Numbered from the stretch's first letter, positions 17,397-25,755 are shown. The stretch: DNA of 64,000 nt from Algoriphagus taiwanensis (GCF_036245645.1 NZ_BTPE01000003.1:372001-436000), one strand, 5' to 3'. The notes: a model not told the origin generated them from the letters alone. Translations and numbers: made by a program.

Positions 17397-17422
17397 AAAA
17401 AAGGGGCTTTACAACCCCTTTT
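17397..17422 (-). terminator. terminator of the sigma factor gene
   Basis: A stem of the form AAAAGGGG / CCCCTTTT lies seven bases beyond the sigma factor stop. A-rich and T-rich flanks make it potentially bidirectional. Confidence 0.75.
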
Positions 17423-17429
17423 CAATTTA

Positions 17430-18293
17430 TTATCCCAAGTAGGGCTTCAAGGTTTTGCTTCTTGAGGTGTGCCTTAATCTTCGGATGGCTTTTTCTTTAA
17501 TTTGTCTTACACGCTCTCGGGTGAGGTTAAACTTCTCTCCGATTTCTTCAAGAGTCATTGCGTGTTCTCCATTCAGACCAAAATAAAGGGTGATGACATC
17601 TGCTTCTCTTTGGGTGAGTGTAGAAAGAGCACGCTGCACTTCTTTACGAAGAGAGTCTGTCATCAGGCCATCATCAGGCTTCTCATCTCCATCATTTTCC
17701 AATACGTCCAAGAGGCTGTTTTCTTCCCCTTGTACAAATGGAGCATCCATAGAGACATGTCGACCTGAAATCTTCATGGTATCAACGACTTCAGAAGCGG
17801 TCACTTCCAAAACTTCGGCCAATTCTTCTGGAGAAGGCTCACGCTCAAACTTCTGCTCCAACTCGCTGAAAGTCTTGGATATCTTATTCAAAGATCCCAC
17901 TCTGTTTAGTGGAAGTCGAACGATACGGGACTGTTCTGCCAAAGCTTGAAGAATGGACTGTCTGATCCACCATACAGCGTAAGAGATGAATTTAAAACCT
18001 CTCGTTTCGTCAAATCGCTGTGCGGCTTTGATCAAACCTAAGTTTCCTTCGTTGATCAAATCACCCAAAGAAAGACCTTGATTTTGGTATTGCTTAGCCA
18101 CAGACACCACAAATCGCAAATTGGCTTTGGTCAGCTTTTCAAGGGCCAATTGATCGCCTTCTTTGATTCGCTTGGCCAAAACTACCTCTTCATCAGCTGT
18201 CAACAGGTCTACTTTACCAATCTCCTGAAGATACTTATCCAAGGATTGGGACTCTCTGTTGGTAATCTGTTTGCTAATTTTTAGCTGCCTCAT
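17430..18293 (-). CDS. rpoD: primary RNA polymerase sigma factor RpoD/SigA, short Bacteroidota type
   Basis: A 287-residue sigma-70 factor. Region 1.2 begins with the ESQSLDKYLQEIGKVDLLT segment. Region 2 contains NLRFVVSVAKQYQNQGL, DLINEGNLGLIKAAQRFD and FKFISYAVWWIRQSILQAL for -10 binding. Region 3 is RIVRLPLNRVG. Region 4 ends with MTLEEIGEKFNLTRERVRQI. Region 1.1 and the non-conserved insert of proteobacterial sigma-70 are missing, as is normal for the phylum's housekeeping sigma factor, which recognises TTTG / TAnnTTTG promoters. It has its own terminator and is upstream-adjacent to pnp. Confidence 0.95.
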   Translation of the reverse strand: MRQLKISKQITNRESQSLDKYLQEIGKVDLLTADEEVVLAKRIKEGDQLALEKLTKANLRFVVSVAKQYQNQGLSLGDLINEGNLGLIKAAQRFDETRGFKFISYAVWWIRQSILQALAEQSRIVRLPLNRVGSLNKISKTFSELEQKFEREPSPEELAEVLEVTASEVVDTMKISGRHVSMDAPFVQGEENSLLDVLENDGDEKPDDGLMTDSLRKEVQRALSTLTQREADVITLYFGLNGEHAMTLEEIGEKFNLTRERVRQIKEKAIRRLRHTSRSKTLKPYLG

Positions 18294-18352
18294 TCAGTCG
18301 TTATGTTTGAGAATTTAATGTTTATAGTTTTTCCGATTTACCCTCGATGGTA

Positions 18353-20494
18353 TTATTCCTTAACGGCAGGCTTTTCTGGTTTTGGAAGAAGAGCCTTTCG
18401 GGAAAGCTTGAATTTACCGGTTTTTTTGTCAACATCGATCAATTTGACCATGATCTCCTCTCCTGGTTCAAGAACACCGTCCATGCTTTCCAATCTCTCC
18501 CACTTGATCTCGGATATATGAAGTAAACCATCTTTACCTGGCATAAATTCCACAAATGCTCCGAAAGGCTGAATATTCTTAACCTTTCCGGTGTAAGTCT
18601 CACCGATTTCAGGCTGAGCTACGATCGCTTTTACACGACGGATAGCAGCATCCATATTGGCTTGATTGGCAGAGAAGATATTGATTTTACCCTGATTGTC
18701 AATTTCTTCAATCACAATAGTGGTAGCGGTATCTTTTTGAATCTCTTGAATGACTTTTCCGCCTGGTCCGATCACTGCACCAATGAGTTCCTTTGGAATC
18801 CACATCATGAAGGACCTTGGCGTATGCGGCTTCAGATCAGGCTTAGGTGCCGCGAGAGTTTTGCTGATTTCCTTCAAAATATGAAGTCGGCCTTCCTTGG
18901 CTTGGTACAAAGCTTCTTTAAGAACTGAATAGTCCAAACCTTCCACTTTCAAGTCCATTTGGCAGGCAGTGATTCCTTGTTCGGTACCTGTCACTTTGAA
19001 GTCCATGTCACCTAAGTGATCTTCATCTCCCAAAATGTCAGAAAGAATGGAATACTTGCCGGTTTTGGAATCAGAAATCATACCCATGGCAATTCCGGTT
19101 ACAGGAGCTTTGATTTGAACACCCGCATCCATCAATGCTAAAGAGCCAGCACAAACTGTTGCCATGGAAGAGGAACCGTTGGATTCCAAAATATCAGATA
19201 CTACCCGGATGGTGTAAGGATTGTCAATTTCAGCAGGCAAAACTTTCTTGAGAGCTCTCATCGCCAAATTGCCATGTCCCACTTCTCTTCTACCTGGACC
19301 TCTGTTTGGCTTCACCTCTCCAGTAGAGAATCCTGGAAAGTTGTAGTGCAAGAAAAACTTATTGTAGCCAGAAATAACAGCACCGTCAATCATCTGCTCA
19401 TCCATCTTGGTACCCAAGGTACAGGTAGTGATGGATTGGGTTTCACCTCTGGTAAATACTGCAGATCCATGAGCTGAAGGAAGATAGTCTACCACAGACC
19501 AAATAGGTCTGATTTCATCCAGCTTTCTTCCATCCAGACGCTTTTTCTCATTAAGCGTCAGATTTCTTGCAGCTTCTTTGTGAATCTTATGGAAATAAGG
19601 ACCGATTAGGCTTGCCTCATACTCATGCTCCTCGCCTAAGTTTTGGACAAATTCTTCTTTAATCGCTTTCACCAATTCCGAACGCTCGGATTTATTGGCG
19701 ATTTGCTTGCTTACTGCAGCATATAATTTATCATACAATTCTGCCTTCATTTTGTCATAAAGGGCAGAATCTGATTTTTCATGATTGTATTCGCGCTTTT
19801 TCTCCTTGCCTACCAGCTTGGTCAATTCGATTTGAGCCTGGCAATGACGCTTGATTTCTTCATGAGCATACTGAAGAGCTTCAACCATTTCATCTTCGGA
19901 GATTTCATTGGCCTCCCCTTCTACCATAAGGATATAATCCAAAGAGCCCGCAACAATAAATTCAAGAGAAGCCTTCTCCAAATCAGCAGGACTTGGGTTG
20001 ATAACTAGCTTCCCGTCTATTTTGGCAACTCTCACCTCAGAGATAGGACCGTTAAAAGGAATATCTGAAACGGCAAGTGCAGCAGAAGCAGCCAATCCGG
20101 CTAATGCATCAGGAAGTACGGTTTCGTCATAGGACATCAAAGTGATAGCCACCTGAGTATCAGCATGGTAATCATCCGGAAAAATAGGACGAATCGCTCG
20201 GTCTACCAGACGGCTGATCAAAATTTCATAATCAGAAAGTCTTCCTTCTCTTTTTAGAAAACCACCGGGAATCTTTCCTGAGGCGGCAAATTTTTCTTGA
20301 TAGTCAACAGACAAAGGCAAAAAGTCTACACCTTCACCTGCCTCGGTTTTTGAAACTACTGTGGCCAAAAGCATTGCTTTTCCCATCCTCACTACTACAG
20401 AACCGTCCGCCTGCTTGGCCAATGCGCCGGTTTCAATGATAATTTCTCTGCCATCTTCCAAAGTGATGGACTTGGTGATCAAATTTGGTAACAT
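18353..20494 (-). CDS. pnp: polyribonucleotide nucleotidyltransferase (PNPase)
   Basis: A 713-residue enzyme of RNA decay that degrades RNA 3'-5' with phosphate. Two RNase PH domains are separated by the helical linker: the first contains GKAMLLATVVSKTEAGEG, the second GSAVFTRGETQSITTCTLG and DILGDEDHLGDMDFKV. A KH domain (ELIGAVIGPGGKVIQEIQ) and an S1 domain (GETYTGKVKNIQPFGAFVEF) follow near the C-terminus. Length and order are canonical. rpsO lies just upstream on the same strand, the classic rpsO-pnp order, but a strong terminator sits between them. Confidence 0.97.
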   Translation of the reverse strand: MLPNLITKSITLEDGREIIIETGALAKQADGSVVVRMGKAMLLATVVSKTEAGEGVDFLPLSVDYQEKFAASGKIPGGFLKREGRLSDYEILISRLVDRAIRPIFPDDYHADTQVAITLMSYDETVLPDALAGLAASAALAVSDIPFNGPISEVRVAKIDGKLVINPSPADLEKASLEFIVAGSLDYILMVEGEANEISEDEMVEALQYAHEEIKRHCQAQIELTKLVGKEKKREYNHEKSDSALYDKMKAELYDKLYAAVSKQIANKSERSELVKAIKEEFVQNLGEEHEYEASLIGPYFHKIHKEAARNLTLNEKKRLDGRKLDEIRPIWSVVDYLPSAHGSAVFTRGETQSITTCTLGTKMDEQMIDGAVISGYNKFFLHYNFPGFSTGEVKPNRGPGRREVGHGNLAMRALKKVLPAEIDNPYTIRVVSDILESNGSSSMATVCAGSLALMDAGVQIKAPVTGIAMGMISDSKTGKYSILSDILGDEDHLGDMDFKVTGTEQGITACQMDLKVEGLDYSVLKEALYQAKEGRLHILKEISKTLAAPKPDLKPHTPRSFMMWIPKELIGAVIGPGGKVIQEIQKDTATTIVIEEIDNQGKINIFSANQANMDAAIRRVKAIVAQPEIGETYTGKVKNIQPFGAFVEFMPGKDGLLHISEIKWERLESMDGVLEPGEEIMVKLIDVDKKTGKFKLSRKALLPKPEKPAVKE

Positions 20495-20551
20495 AAGTTA
20501 TGGTTGATATTTTTTCTTTCGTCTTAAAAGTGAAGGCATCCAGCTTAAAAA

Positions 20552-20588
20552 GAAAAAAGTAAGGTTCTCGAACTAGGAGAACCTTACT
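20552..20588 (-). terminator. terminator between rpsO and pnp
   Basis: On the minus strand the 12-bp stem AGTAAGGTTCTC / GAGAACCTTACT with a 7-base loop is followed by six T. It lies just after the rpsO stop, before pnp. Confidence 0.88.
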
Positions 20589-20595
20589 AAAAGGA

Positions 20596-20871
20596 TTATT
20601 TTCTGATTCCGAGCTCGGCGATGATTGCTCTGTAGCGCTCGATTTCTTTCTTGTGGAGGTAATCCAACAAACTTCTTCTCTTACCTACCAACTTCAACAA
20701 ACCCAGTCTTGAGGAGTGATCCTTCTTGTTTGACTTCAAATGCTCAGTCAAATGCTGGATTCTGTGTGTGAAGAGGGCAATCTGAGATTCAGGAGATCCT
20801 GTGTCTGTAGCAGATTTTAACCGTCCATGATTCTTAAACAACTCTTGTTTTTTCTCTGATGTTAAATACAT
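20596..20871 (-). CDS. rpsO: 30S ribosomal protein S15
   Basis: A 91-residue S15 with the family core DTGSPESQIALFTHRI, then LTEHLKSNKKDHSSRLGLL and LVGKRRSLLDYL. S15 binds 16S rRNA early in assembly of the small-subunit platform. A TAnnTTTG promoter candidate lies upstream and a strong terminator downstream, so it may be made mainly as a monocistronic message. Confidence 0.97.
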   Translation of the reverse strand: MYLTSEKKQELFKNHGRLKSATDTGSPESQIALFTHRIQHLTEHLKSNKKDHSSRLGLLKLVGKRRSLLDYLHKKEIERYRAIIAELGIRK

Positions 20872-20898
20872 GTTTAGCTAAATTAAATAAAACAGCTA

Positions 20899-20906
20899 CA
20901 AAGGTA
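20899..20906 (-). promoter_or_regulatory. Bacteroidota -7 box candidate (TACCTTTG) for rpsO
   Basis: TACCTTTG on the minus strand lies 27 bases before the rpsO start and matches TAnnTTTG. TTG occurs upstream, though at shorter spacing than the usual -33 element. Confidence 0.5.
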
Positions 20907-20943
20907 GAGTTTATAATCCAATTTTAAAAGAGAGAGCGCTTTT

Positions 20944-22695
20944 TCATTTTTTAAATAGGCCTTTGAATTTTTTCAGGAAACCCGAATAAAAATCCGATTC
21001 AAATAGCCTTGCGTCTTTTTTTGCTTGTCTTAAAAAGAACAATCCGAATGGTATCAGGCATAGGTTGGAGAAGAATGTACCGAAAAGAGGATCTGCAAGA
21101 CCTTCTTTTGCCCATTTTTCACCGGTAATGGTTAGAATGTAATAAAGAATAAAAAAAGTGATGGAAATAAGCACAGGCATTCCCAAGCCACCCTTTTTGA
21201 TTATTGCTCCCAAGGGTGCACCAATCAAAAACATCATGAAGCAAGCAATAGCCTGAGTATATTTTTGGTACCAAGCTATTTCAAATCTTCGGAATTCCCG
21301 TTCATGCCCATCGATCTGTGAGGCTTTTACATTAAAGGTATTCTTTAAATTTCTGGAATTATTGAGTGCCATGGTGATGGCGTTGGAGAAATATCCCCTT
21401 TCGTACATCATGGAGTCTACCAAGTTTTTCTCTTCCTCGGTCAGGGGAGCAGTACGAACTGATTTTTTCTTAACCTCCCCTACTCCTGCAGTATCCACTG
21501 AGGTAATGACCGGCTGCTTTCTTAATCGAGATATCTTTTTTGAACTTAAAGCCTGACTTTTTTTATTCAATAGTGCTGAATCTATCTCTGGACTGGAGGC
21601 AATCGTGGTTTCCAAAGTGATTTTCTTGGTTCCTTGATCAGAATTATTGACTGAAAGGGAATCGTTCAGTTTGATAGCTACCTGAGTGGAATCCAAAGCT
21701 TCTTTTTCCCTTTGTTGAAGTATTTTTTGCTTTCTCAGCGTGTCATCTAATGCCTTCCTTTCCAGGATTTCCTCACTGGGAGTCAACACTCGATTTTTGG
21801 TGAAAAAGGGATAAATACCCTCAGCAGTTTTGAAATTTTGAAACTTGAGATCATTGACTAAAGAATAAATAGAGTCTAATCCCAATTTGATTTCGGGAAT
21901 ATTCTTTATGGCCCTATTGGTCGACCAAAGATCCTCAGGAGTTCTGTTCAGTTGAAATGCAGCAAGGTCAAATACCATCACATTTTCGGAAAACTTGGTC
22001 CTAGAAAACTCCACAGGGGGTTCGGCAATTCCCCTGCTGGAACGTGCCTCTTTGTAATTTTGCCCATTGAAAAGAGTCAGTTTCATGTAGGCATCATTCA
22101 TAAAAGTCTCCATCCTTCCGGAATCAGCCAGTGTCACACTCAAATTTCCCAAGCCTTCTGCGTGGTTGTATATAATAATATCACGCAGTCGGACATCATC
22201 CAGCTTTTCATTGACTTTGATGCTGTAGTTGGGGATACCTGCGTAGAAAACCCCCTCCTTGATATCCAATGCAGGAGATTTTGTTCGGATATCATACAAA
22301 AGACTGAAGGTTTTCAAATTGACTTTTGGAACCAGGTAATTATTTGAGAGATAAGCTGCGATAGTCAGGACCACAGTAAAAATCCCAATTGGTCTCAGTG
22401 CCCTTACCAAAGAAATACCACTACTTTTGATTGCAGTCAACTCAAAATGCTCACCCAAATTCCCAAAAGTCATCAGGCTGGAAAGCAAAACGGCCAATGG
22501 AAGCGCCATTGGAGAAATACTGATCACGAAATACCCGATCAATTCGGCATAAATGCCGAAACTCAATCCTTTGCCGAAGATTTCGTCAAAATATTTAAGC
22601 ATGTTGACAATCAATAGAATGAAGTCAACCACAAGAAAAGTGAGTATAAATGGCCCGATAAACGACCCAAGGATGAGTTTATCTATTTTTTTCAT
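20944..22695 (-). CDS. LptF/LptG family permease (YjgP/YjgQ)
   Basis: A 583-residue inner-membrane protein of the LPS export ABC system. LptF/G permeases with LptB2 extract lipopolysaccharide and pass it to LptC. Three membrane helices at each end (e.g. LGSFIGPFILTFLVVDFILL, and ACFMMFLIGAPLGAIIKKGG near the C-terminus) flank a large periplasmic beta-jellyroll. The periplasmic part is enlarged by a charged, Ser/Lys-rich insert at about residues 320-430, common in Bacteroidota. I start at the ATG at 22695, since the ten residues before it have no family support. Whether it is LptF or LptG is not clear. Confidence 0.9.
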   Translation of the reverse strand: MKKIDKLILGSFIGPFILTFLVVDFILLIVNMLKYFDEIFGKGLSFGIYAELIGYFVISISPMALPLAVLLSSLMTFGNLGEHFELTAIKSSGISLVRALRPIGIFTVVLTIAAYLSNNYLVPKVNLKTFSLLYDIRTKSPALDIKEGVFYAGIPNYSIKVNEKLDDVRLRDIIIYNHAEGLGNLSVTLADSGRMETFMNDAYMKLTLFNGQNYKEARSSRGIAEPPVEFSRTKFSENVMVFDLAAFQLNRTPEDLWSTNRAIKNIPEIKLGLDSIYSLVNDLKFQNFKTAEGIYPFFTKNRVLTPSEEILERKALDDTLRKQKILQQREKEALDSTQVAIKLNDSLSVNNSDQGTKKITLETTIASSPEIDSALLNKKSQALSSKKISRLRKQPVITSVDTAGVGEVKKKSVRTAPLTEEEKNLVDSMMYERGYFSNAITMALNNSRNLKNTFNVKASQIDGHEREFRRFEIAWYQKYTQAIACFMMFLIGAPLGAIIKKGGLGMPVLISITFFILYYILTITGEKWAKEGLADPLFGTFFSNLCLIPFGLFFLRQAKKDARLFESDFYSGFLKKFKGLFKK

Positions 22696-22766
22696 GAAAG
22701 CAATTCCCTCCCGATGCCTACGCACTTTTTGGTTTGGGAGTTCAAAAATGGGGATTTGAAATCAAA

Positions 22767-23162
22767 TTACCCACCAATTATTTCTTTCAATTTGTAAATC
22801 AGTCCCTCCCAAATCGCTTCAAGTTCATCCTCCTCATACTCATTGGAGTAATCTATCACCTTCAAAAACAGAGACTGGGTAAGCTCGTTTTCTTCCAGTT
22901 TAAACTCGATGTAGGAATGATCCCTTTCATCAGGATTCTCAGGGTCAAAAAAGTCAAATTTTACATGGGCATTAGATCGTAAGGAAGCCAATCGGGCGTA
23001 GTGATCTTCGTTGTCAAAATTGAAGATATAATTCTTATCCTCATCTATACGGACATTATCTGCAAACCACTCCTCTAACCCGCTTGCCGTACTCAAATAT
23101 TGAAAAACAATCTTCTTGGACGCATTTATTTGATAATCAGCAATAAATTTATTTTTTACCAT
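22767..23162 (-). CDS. START-like domain protein
   Basis: A 131-residue protein of the Bacteroidota START-like family, distantly related to AHSA1/SRPBCC helix-grip proteins that bind hydrophobic ligands. Typical features are YQINASKKIVFQYLSTASGL at the start, EEWFADNV, and the C-terminal amphipathic helix EEDELEAIWEGLIYKLKEII. It has no signal peptide. It lies upstream of the Lpt permease on the same strand with a 71-base gap. Its ligand is unknown. Confidence 0.85.
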   Translation of the reverse strand: MVKNKFIADYQINASKKIVFQYLSTASGLEEWFADNVRIDEDKNYIFNFDNEDHYARLASLRSNAHVKFDFFDPENPDERDHSYIEFKLEENELTQSLFLKVIDYSNEYEEDELEAIWEGLIYKLKEIIGG

Positions 23163-23377
23163 GACTTAATCGGTTTAGGGAGTTTTTTTCCCACTTTTTC
23201 TTTTTTCTCAACTTGGATTTCAAAGTACAAGAACTCATATTTGCATTCCCATTTGAAAAGGGAGGGTTGCTCAGAAAATAAACGATTTTCCCAACCCGAT
23301 ATTGAGCAGTGATTGTGACTTAATATAGGTATTAATTCCAACTTTCAATACCCCAAATTAATTATTCAAAAAATTCT

Positions 23378-23474
23378 GGCGAGGTAGCTCAGTTGGTTAG
23401 AGCGCAGGATTCATATCCGCCGCGGCGGACAGGGGTCTGCCTGGCTTCATACAGGTTCAACTCCCTGATAAATT
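23378..23474 (+). pseudogene. degenerate tRNA-Met copy 1, interrupted at the anticodon arm
   Basis: Bases 23378-23414 match the intact tRNA-Met (23600) from the acceptor strand through the anticodon CAT. Then follows the perfect palindrome TCCGCCGCGGCGGA, an extra segment with CTGCCTGGCTTCATACAGG, and a T-arm-like GGTTCAACTCCC. The 3' acceptor strand CCTCGCT is missing, so it cannot form a normal tRNA. Confidence 0.8.
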
Positions 23475-23498
23475 TGAAATATTGATTACAGTAATTCT

Positions 23499-23575
23499 GG
23501 CGAGGTAGCTCAGTTGGTTAGAGCGCAGGATTCATATCCGCCGCGGCGGACACTGGTTCAACTCCCTGATAAATT
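23499..23575 (+). pseudogene. degenerate tRNA-Met copy 2, interrupted at the anticodon arm
   Basis: It is identical to copy 1 through the palindrome TCCGCCGCGGCGGA but lacks the longer insert; CACTGGTTCAACTCCC follows directly. The 3' acceptor strand is absent. Copies start 121 and 101 bases apart (23378, 23499, 23600), with a shared spacer ending TTACAGTAATTCT before copies 2 and 3. Confidence 0.8.
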
Positions 23576-23599
23576 TGAAATATTGATTACAGTAATTCT

Positions 23600-23673
23600 G
23601 GCGAGGTAGCTCAGTTGGTTAGAGCGCAGGATTCATAACCCTGAGGTCACGGGTTCAACTCCCGTCCTCGCTA
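23600..23673 (+). tRNA. tRNA-Met (CAT anticodon)
   Basis: This is the intact copy of the array. The acceptor GGCGAGG pairs with CCTCGCT (first pair G-T), the D arm is GCTC/GAGC, the anticodon loop is TTCATAA, and the T arm is ACGGG-TTCAACT-CCCGT. It lacks the three G-C pairs of initiator tRNA, so elongator Met is most likely. A CAT tRNA whose C34 is modified to lysidine would read isoleucine; that cannot be fully excluded. Confidence 0.92.
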
Positions 23674-23674
23674 C

Positions 23675-23704
23675 AAAGGCTTTCGGAAACGGAAGCCTTT
23701 TTTT
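23675..23704 (+). terminator. terminator of tRNA-Met
   Basis: An 11-bp stem AAAGGCTTTCG / CGGAAGCCTTT with GAAA tetraloop is followed by a T run, starting two bases after the tRNA. The same hairpin recurs at 23806 and 24212. Confidence 0.9.
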
Positions 23705-23720
23705 GTTTAATGTATAGAAT

Positions 23721-23805
23721 GGCTTTTCCAGTTGGTTTGATCGCAGAATTCATATCCGCCCCGGCGGACACGGGTTCAAATCCTCCCGAATCCTTTCGGG
23801 ACTAC
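23721..23805 (+). pseudogene. degenerate tRNA-Met copy 3
   Basis: CAGTTGGTTTGATCGCAG and TTCAT resemble the D and anticodon arms of tRNA-Met with mutations. The near-palindrome TCCGCCCCGGCGGA, then ACGGGTTCAA and a new hairpin CCCGAA-TCCT-TTCGGG follow. The end ACTAC joins the terminator repeat. No cloverleaf is possible. Confidence 0.7.
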
Positions 23806-23836
23806 AAAGGCTTTCGGAAACGGAAGCCTTTTTTTA
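23806..23836 (+). terminator. second copy of the tRNA-Met terminator
   Basis: The same AAAGGCTTTCG-GAAA-CGGAAGCCTTT hairpin with T run as at 23675. It ends ten bases before the GIY-YIG start. Confidence 0.85.
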
Positions 23837-23845
23837 TTTTCGAGT

Positions 23846-24106
23846 ATGGATGAGTTCGTGGTTTATATCCTTTTTTCTCCTTCAACCGGGAAAACTTACA
23901 CTGGTATGACTTCTGATTTGATAACACGATTTCATTTCCACAATCAAAAATCTACCAAAGGATTTACAAAAAAATTTCGGCCTTGGATTGTCGTTCATGT
24001 TGAGTTTTTCCAAGTCAAAAAAGAAGCACTAAATCGGGAACAAGAACTAAAGACAGGCAAAGGCCGTGATTGGATCAAAAATTTCATCTTGCCATCTTAC
24101 TTGTAG
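23846..24106 (+). CDS. small GIY-YIG nuclease family protein
   Basis: An 86-residue protein made almost wholly of a GIY-YIG domain. VVYILFSPSTGKTYTGMTSD carries the two motif strands (VYI and YTG), followed by an Arg in the helix ITRFHFHN and the Glu in ALNREQELKTGKGRDWI. Such single-domain proteins (YhbQ/COG2827-like) are abundant in Bacteroidota; most have no known function. This gene lies between two copies of the interrupted tRNA-Met repeat and its terminator, so it looks like part of the repeated unit. Whether it cuts DNA at such sites is untested. Confidence 0.88.
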   Translation: MDEFVVYILFSPSTGKTYTGMTSDLITRFHFHNQKSTKGFTKKFRPWIVVHVEFFQVKKEALNREQELKTGKGRDWIKNFILPSYL

Positions 24107-24111
24107 GTGGG

Positions 24112-24240
24112 AGGATTCATATCCGGTACGCCGCTGGGCACAAGGTGTGGCGGACAAGGGCCTGCTTGGCTTCAGACAAGTTCAACTCCTCCCGAATCCT
24201 TTCGGGACTACAAAGGCTTTCGGAAACGGAAGCCTTTTTT
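24112..24240 (+). repeat. tRNA-Met-derived repeat unit with terminator, downstream of the GIY-YIG gene
   Basis: The GAGGATTCATATCCG start resembles the anticodon arm of the array. A longer imperfect palindrome (TCCGGTACGCCGC ... GTGGCGGA), GTTCAACTCC, the hairpin CCCGAA-TCCT-TTCGGG, ACTAC, and a third copy of the GAAA-loop terminator (24212-24240) follow. It is a direct repeat of 23736-23836. Beyond it, 24241-24415 shows nothing I can name. Confidence 0.75.
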
Positions 24241-24415
24241 ATTTCCAAAGATTTCCCCGTTCTTTTTTTCATTTTCAAATAGGGATAGCCAATCAATTAA
24301 ATTTCCTGCTCCATTTGAATTGAGAATTGTTCTACAACCCATTATTCTCCTCCGTTTGTGGTTTATTTAAAACCCAAACTTTTTCCGGAAAATCACTTTT
24401 TGCCTATCTTCAATC

Positions 24416-25753
24416 ATGATAGAAAGTAATCGAACGATTGCTGTAAAAAGTGCTCCCCGATCTTTTCTTGAAAAGTTAAAATTCCTTGGCCCGGGATTTA
24501 TTCTGGGAGCTTCAATTGTAGGTTCTGGGGAATTAATTGCCACCACAGTCCTCGGTGCCGAAGCCGGTTTTATCACTTTTTGGGTAATTCTTTTGAGCTG
24601 CTTTATCAAGGTTTCCATCCAATTGGAATATGGCAAAAATGCCATCCTAACAGGAAAACCACTAATGGTCGAGTTTAATGAGTTGGCAGGTCTTAGAATA
24701 GGAAAAGGGCATTGGACAGTTTGGACCATTTTTTTGTTGACACTTTTCAAAATCATTCAGCTTGGAGGCATGATCGGTGGTGCTGCAATCATCATTAATT
24801 TAATTTTCCCAAGTCTCTCTTTACCTTGGATCGCATCATTTTTGGGGTTAAGCCTGATTCTTTTCTTTTTGAAAAATTATTATCCATTAATTGAGAAAAC
24901 ATCCACTTTCCTTGTTTTTGGATTCACTTTGCTCACCCTAGCTTCGCTAATCGGTCTTTTTTTCACCCCATTCAGTTTCACTTGGGAGCAGGTTGCCACG
25001 GGTCTAACATTCATACTTCCCTCGGAATTAATTTTTGTTGCGATTGGTGCATTCGGAATTACCGGAGTAGCCAGCGATGAAATCATAGCTTACACTTATT
25101 GGTGTCAGGAAAAAGGATATGCAAATTATGTAGGCAAAAATGACGGTTCTGAAGATTGGAAAATCCGAGCGAAGGGATGGATTAGCATCATGTATTTGGA
25201 TGCATTTATAGCTATGCTAATTTACACACTAGTTACGTCCTCTTTTTATCTTTTGGGCGCCGCTATACTGCATGGAAAACAAGAGATTCCTCAAGGTTTG
25301 GATTTGATTCGTTCCCTAGCTTCAATTTATACAGAGATATTGGGCCCAAAAGCCCGATTTGCCTACTTGATCGGAGGTTTTTTTGCCTTGTATTCAAGTG
25401 CTTTTGCGACACTAGCCTATTGGACCAGACTCTTTCCGGATGTGTTTAGCCAGATGGGTTGGATTGAAAAATCAGAAAAAGCCTGGGCTAAAACCGTAAC
25501 ATGGCTCTCGGTAATTTTCCCTGTTTTATGGGTGTTGATATTTGTATTTATTAAAGAGCCAGGTTTCATGGTTCTTGCCGGTGGTGCAATAGGCTCCGTG
25601 ATGCTTCTGGTTGTTATATTTGGAGGAATTCAATTTCACAGAAAAAACCTTGGTCTTCAGCTATTTAATGGTCCAATTTCTAAAATAATGTTTTGGTTGA
25701 GCACATTATCAATTCTATTGGTCTCGGCTTACGGTATCTACAAACTATTCTAA
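24416..25753 (+). CDS. Nramp-like transporter lacking the canonical metal motif
   Basis: A 445-residue inner-membrane protein with about eleven helices and the fold of natural-resistance-associated macrophage proteins. The first helix reads FLGPGFILGASIVGSGE (about 24-39). The usual DPGN metal-binding motif is absent, and the helix-6 motif MPHN is also not seen; the region reads AIGAFGITGVASDEII. It may therefore move something other than Mn2+ or Fe2+, or be a divergent subfamily. It faces the rplT end with a shared hairpin between. It is not in an obvious operon. Confidence 0.8.
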   Translation: MIESNRTIAVKSAPRSFLEKLKFLGPGFILGASIVGSGELIATTVLGAEAGFITFWVILLSCFIKVSIQLEYGKNAILTGKPLMVEFNELAGLRIGKGHWTVWTIFLLTLFKIIQLGGMIGGAAIIINLIFPSLSLPWIASFLGLSLILFFLKNYYPLIEKTSTFLVFGFTLLTLASLIGLFFTPFSFTWEQVATGLTFILPSELIFVAIGAFGITGVASDEIIAYTYWCQEKGYANYVGKNDGSEDWKIRAKGWISIMYLDAFIAMLIYTLVTSSFYLLGAAILHGKQEIPQGLDLIRSLASIYTEILGPKARFAYLIGGFFALYSSAFATLAYWTRLFPDVFSQMGWIEKSEKAWAKTVTWLSVIFPVLWVLIFVFIKEPGFMVLAGGAIGSVMLLVVIFGGIQFHRKNLGLQLFNGPISKIMFWLSTLSILLVSAYGIYKLF

Positions 25754-25755
25754 AC

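Noticed and set aside
17430..18293. Truncated sigma factor
   Set aside because: Lack of region 1.1 is normal for the primary sigma factor of Bacteroidota.
20944..22695. Frameshift or insertion in the Lpt permease because of the charged insert
   Set aside because: The frame is continuous and such inserts are common in Bacteroidota LptF/G proteins.
23378..23575. Two additional functional tRNA-Met genes
   Set aside because: They lack the 3' acceptor strand and have a palindrome in place of the anticodon stem.
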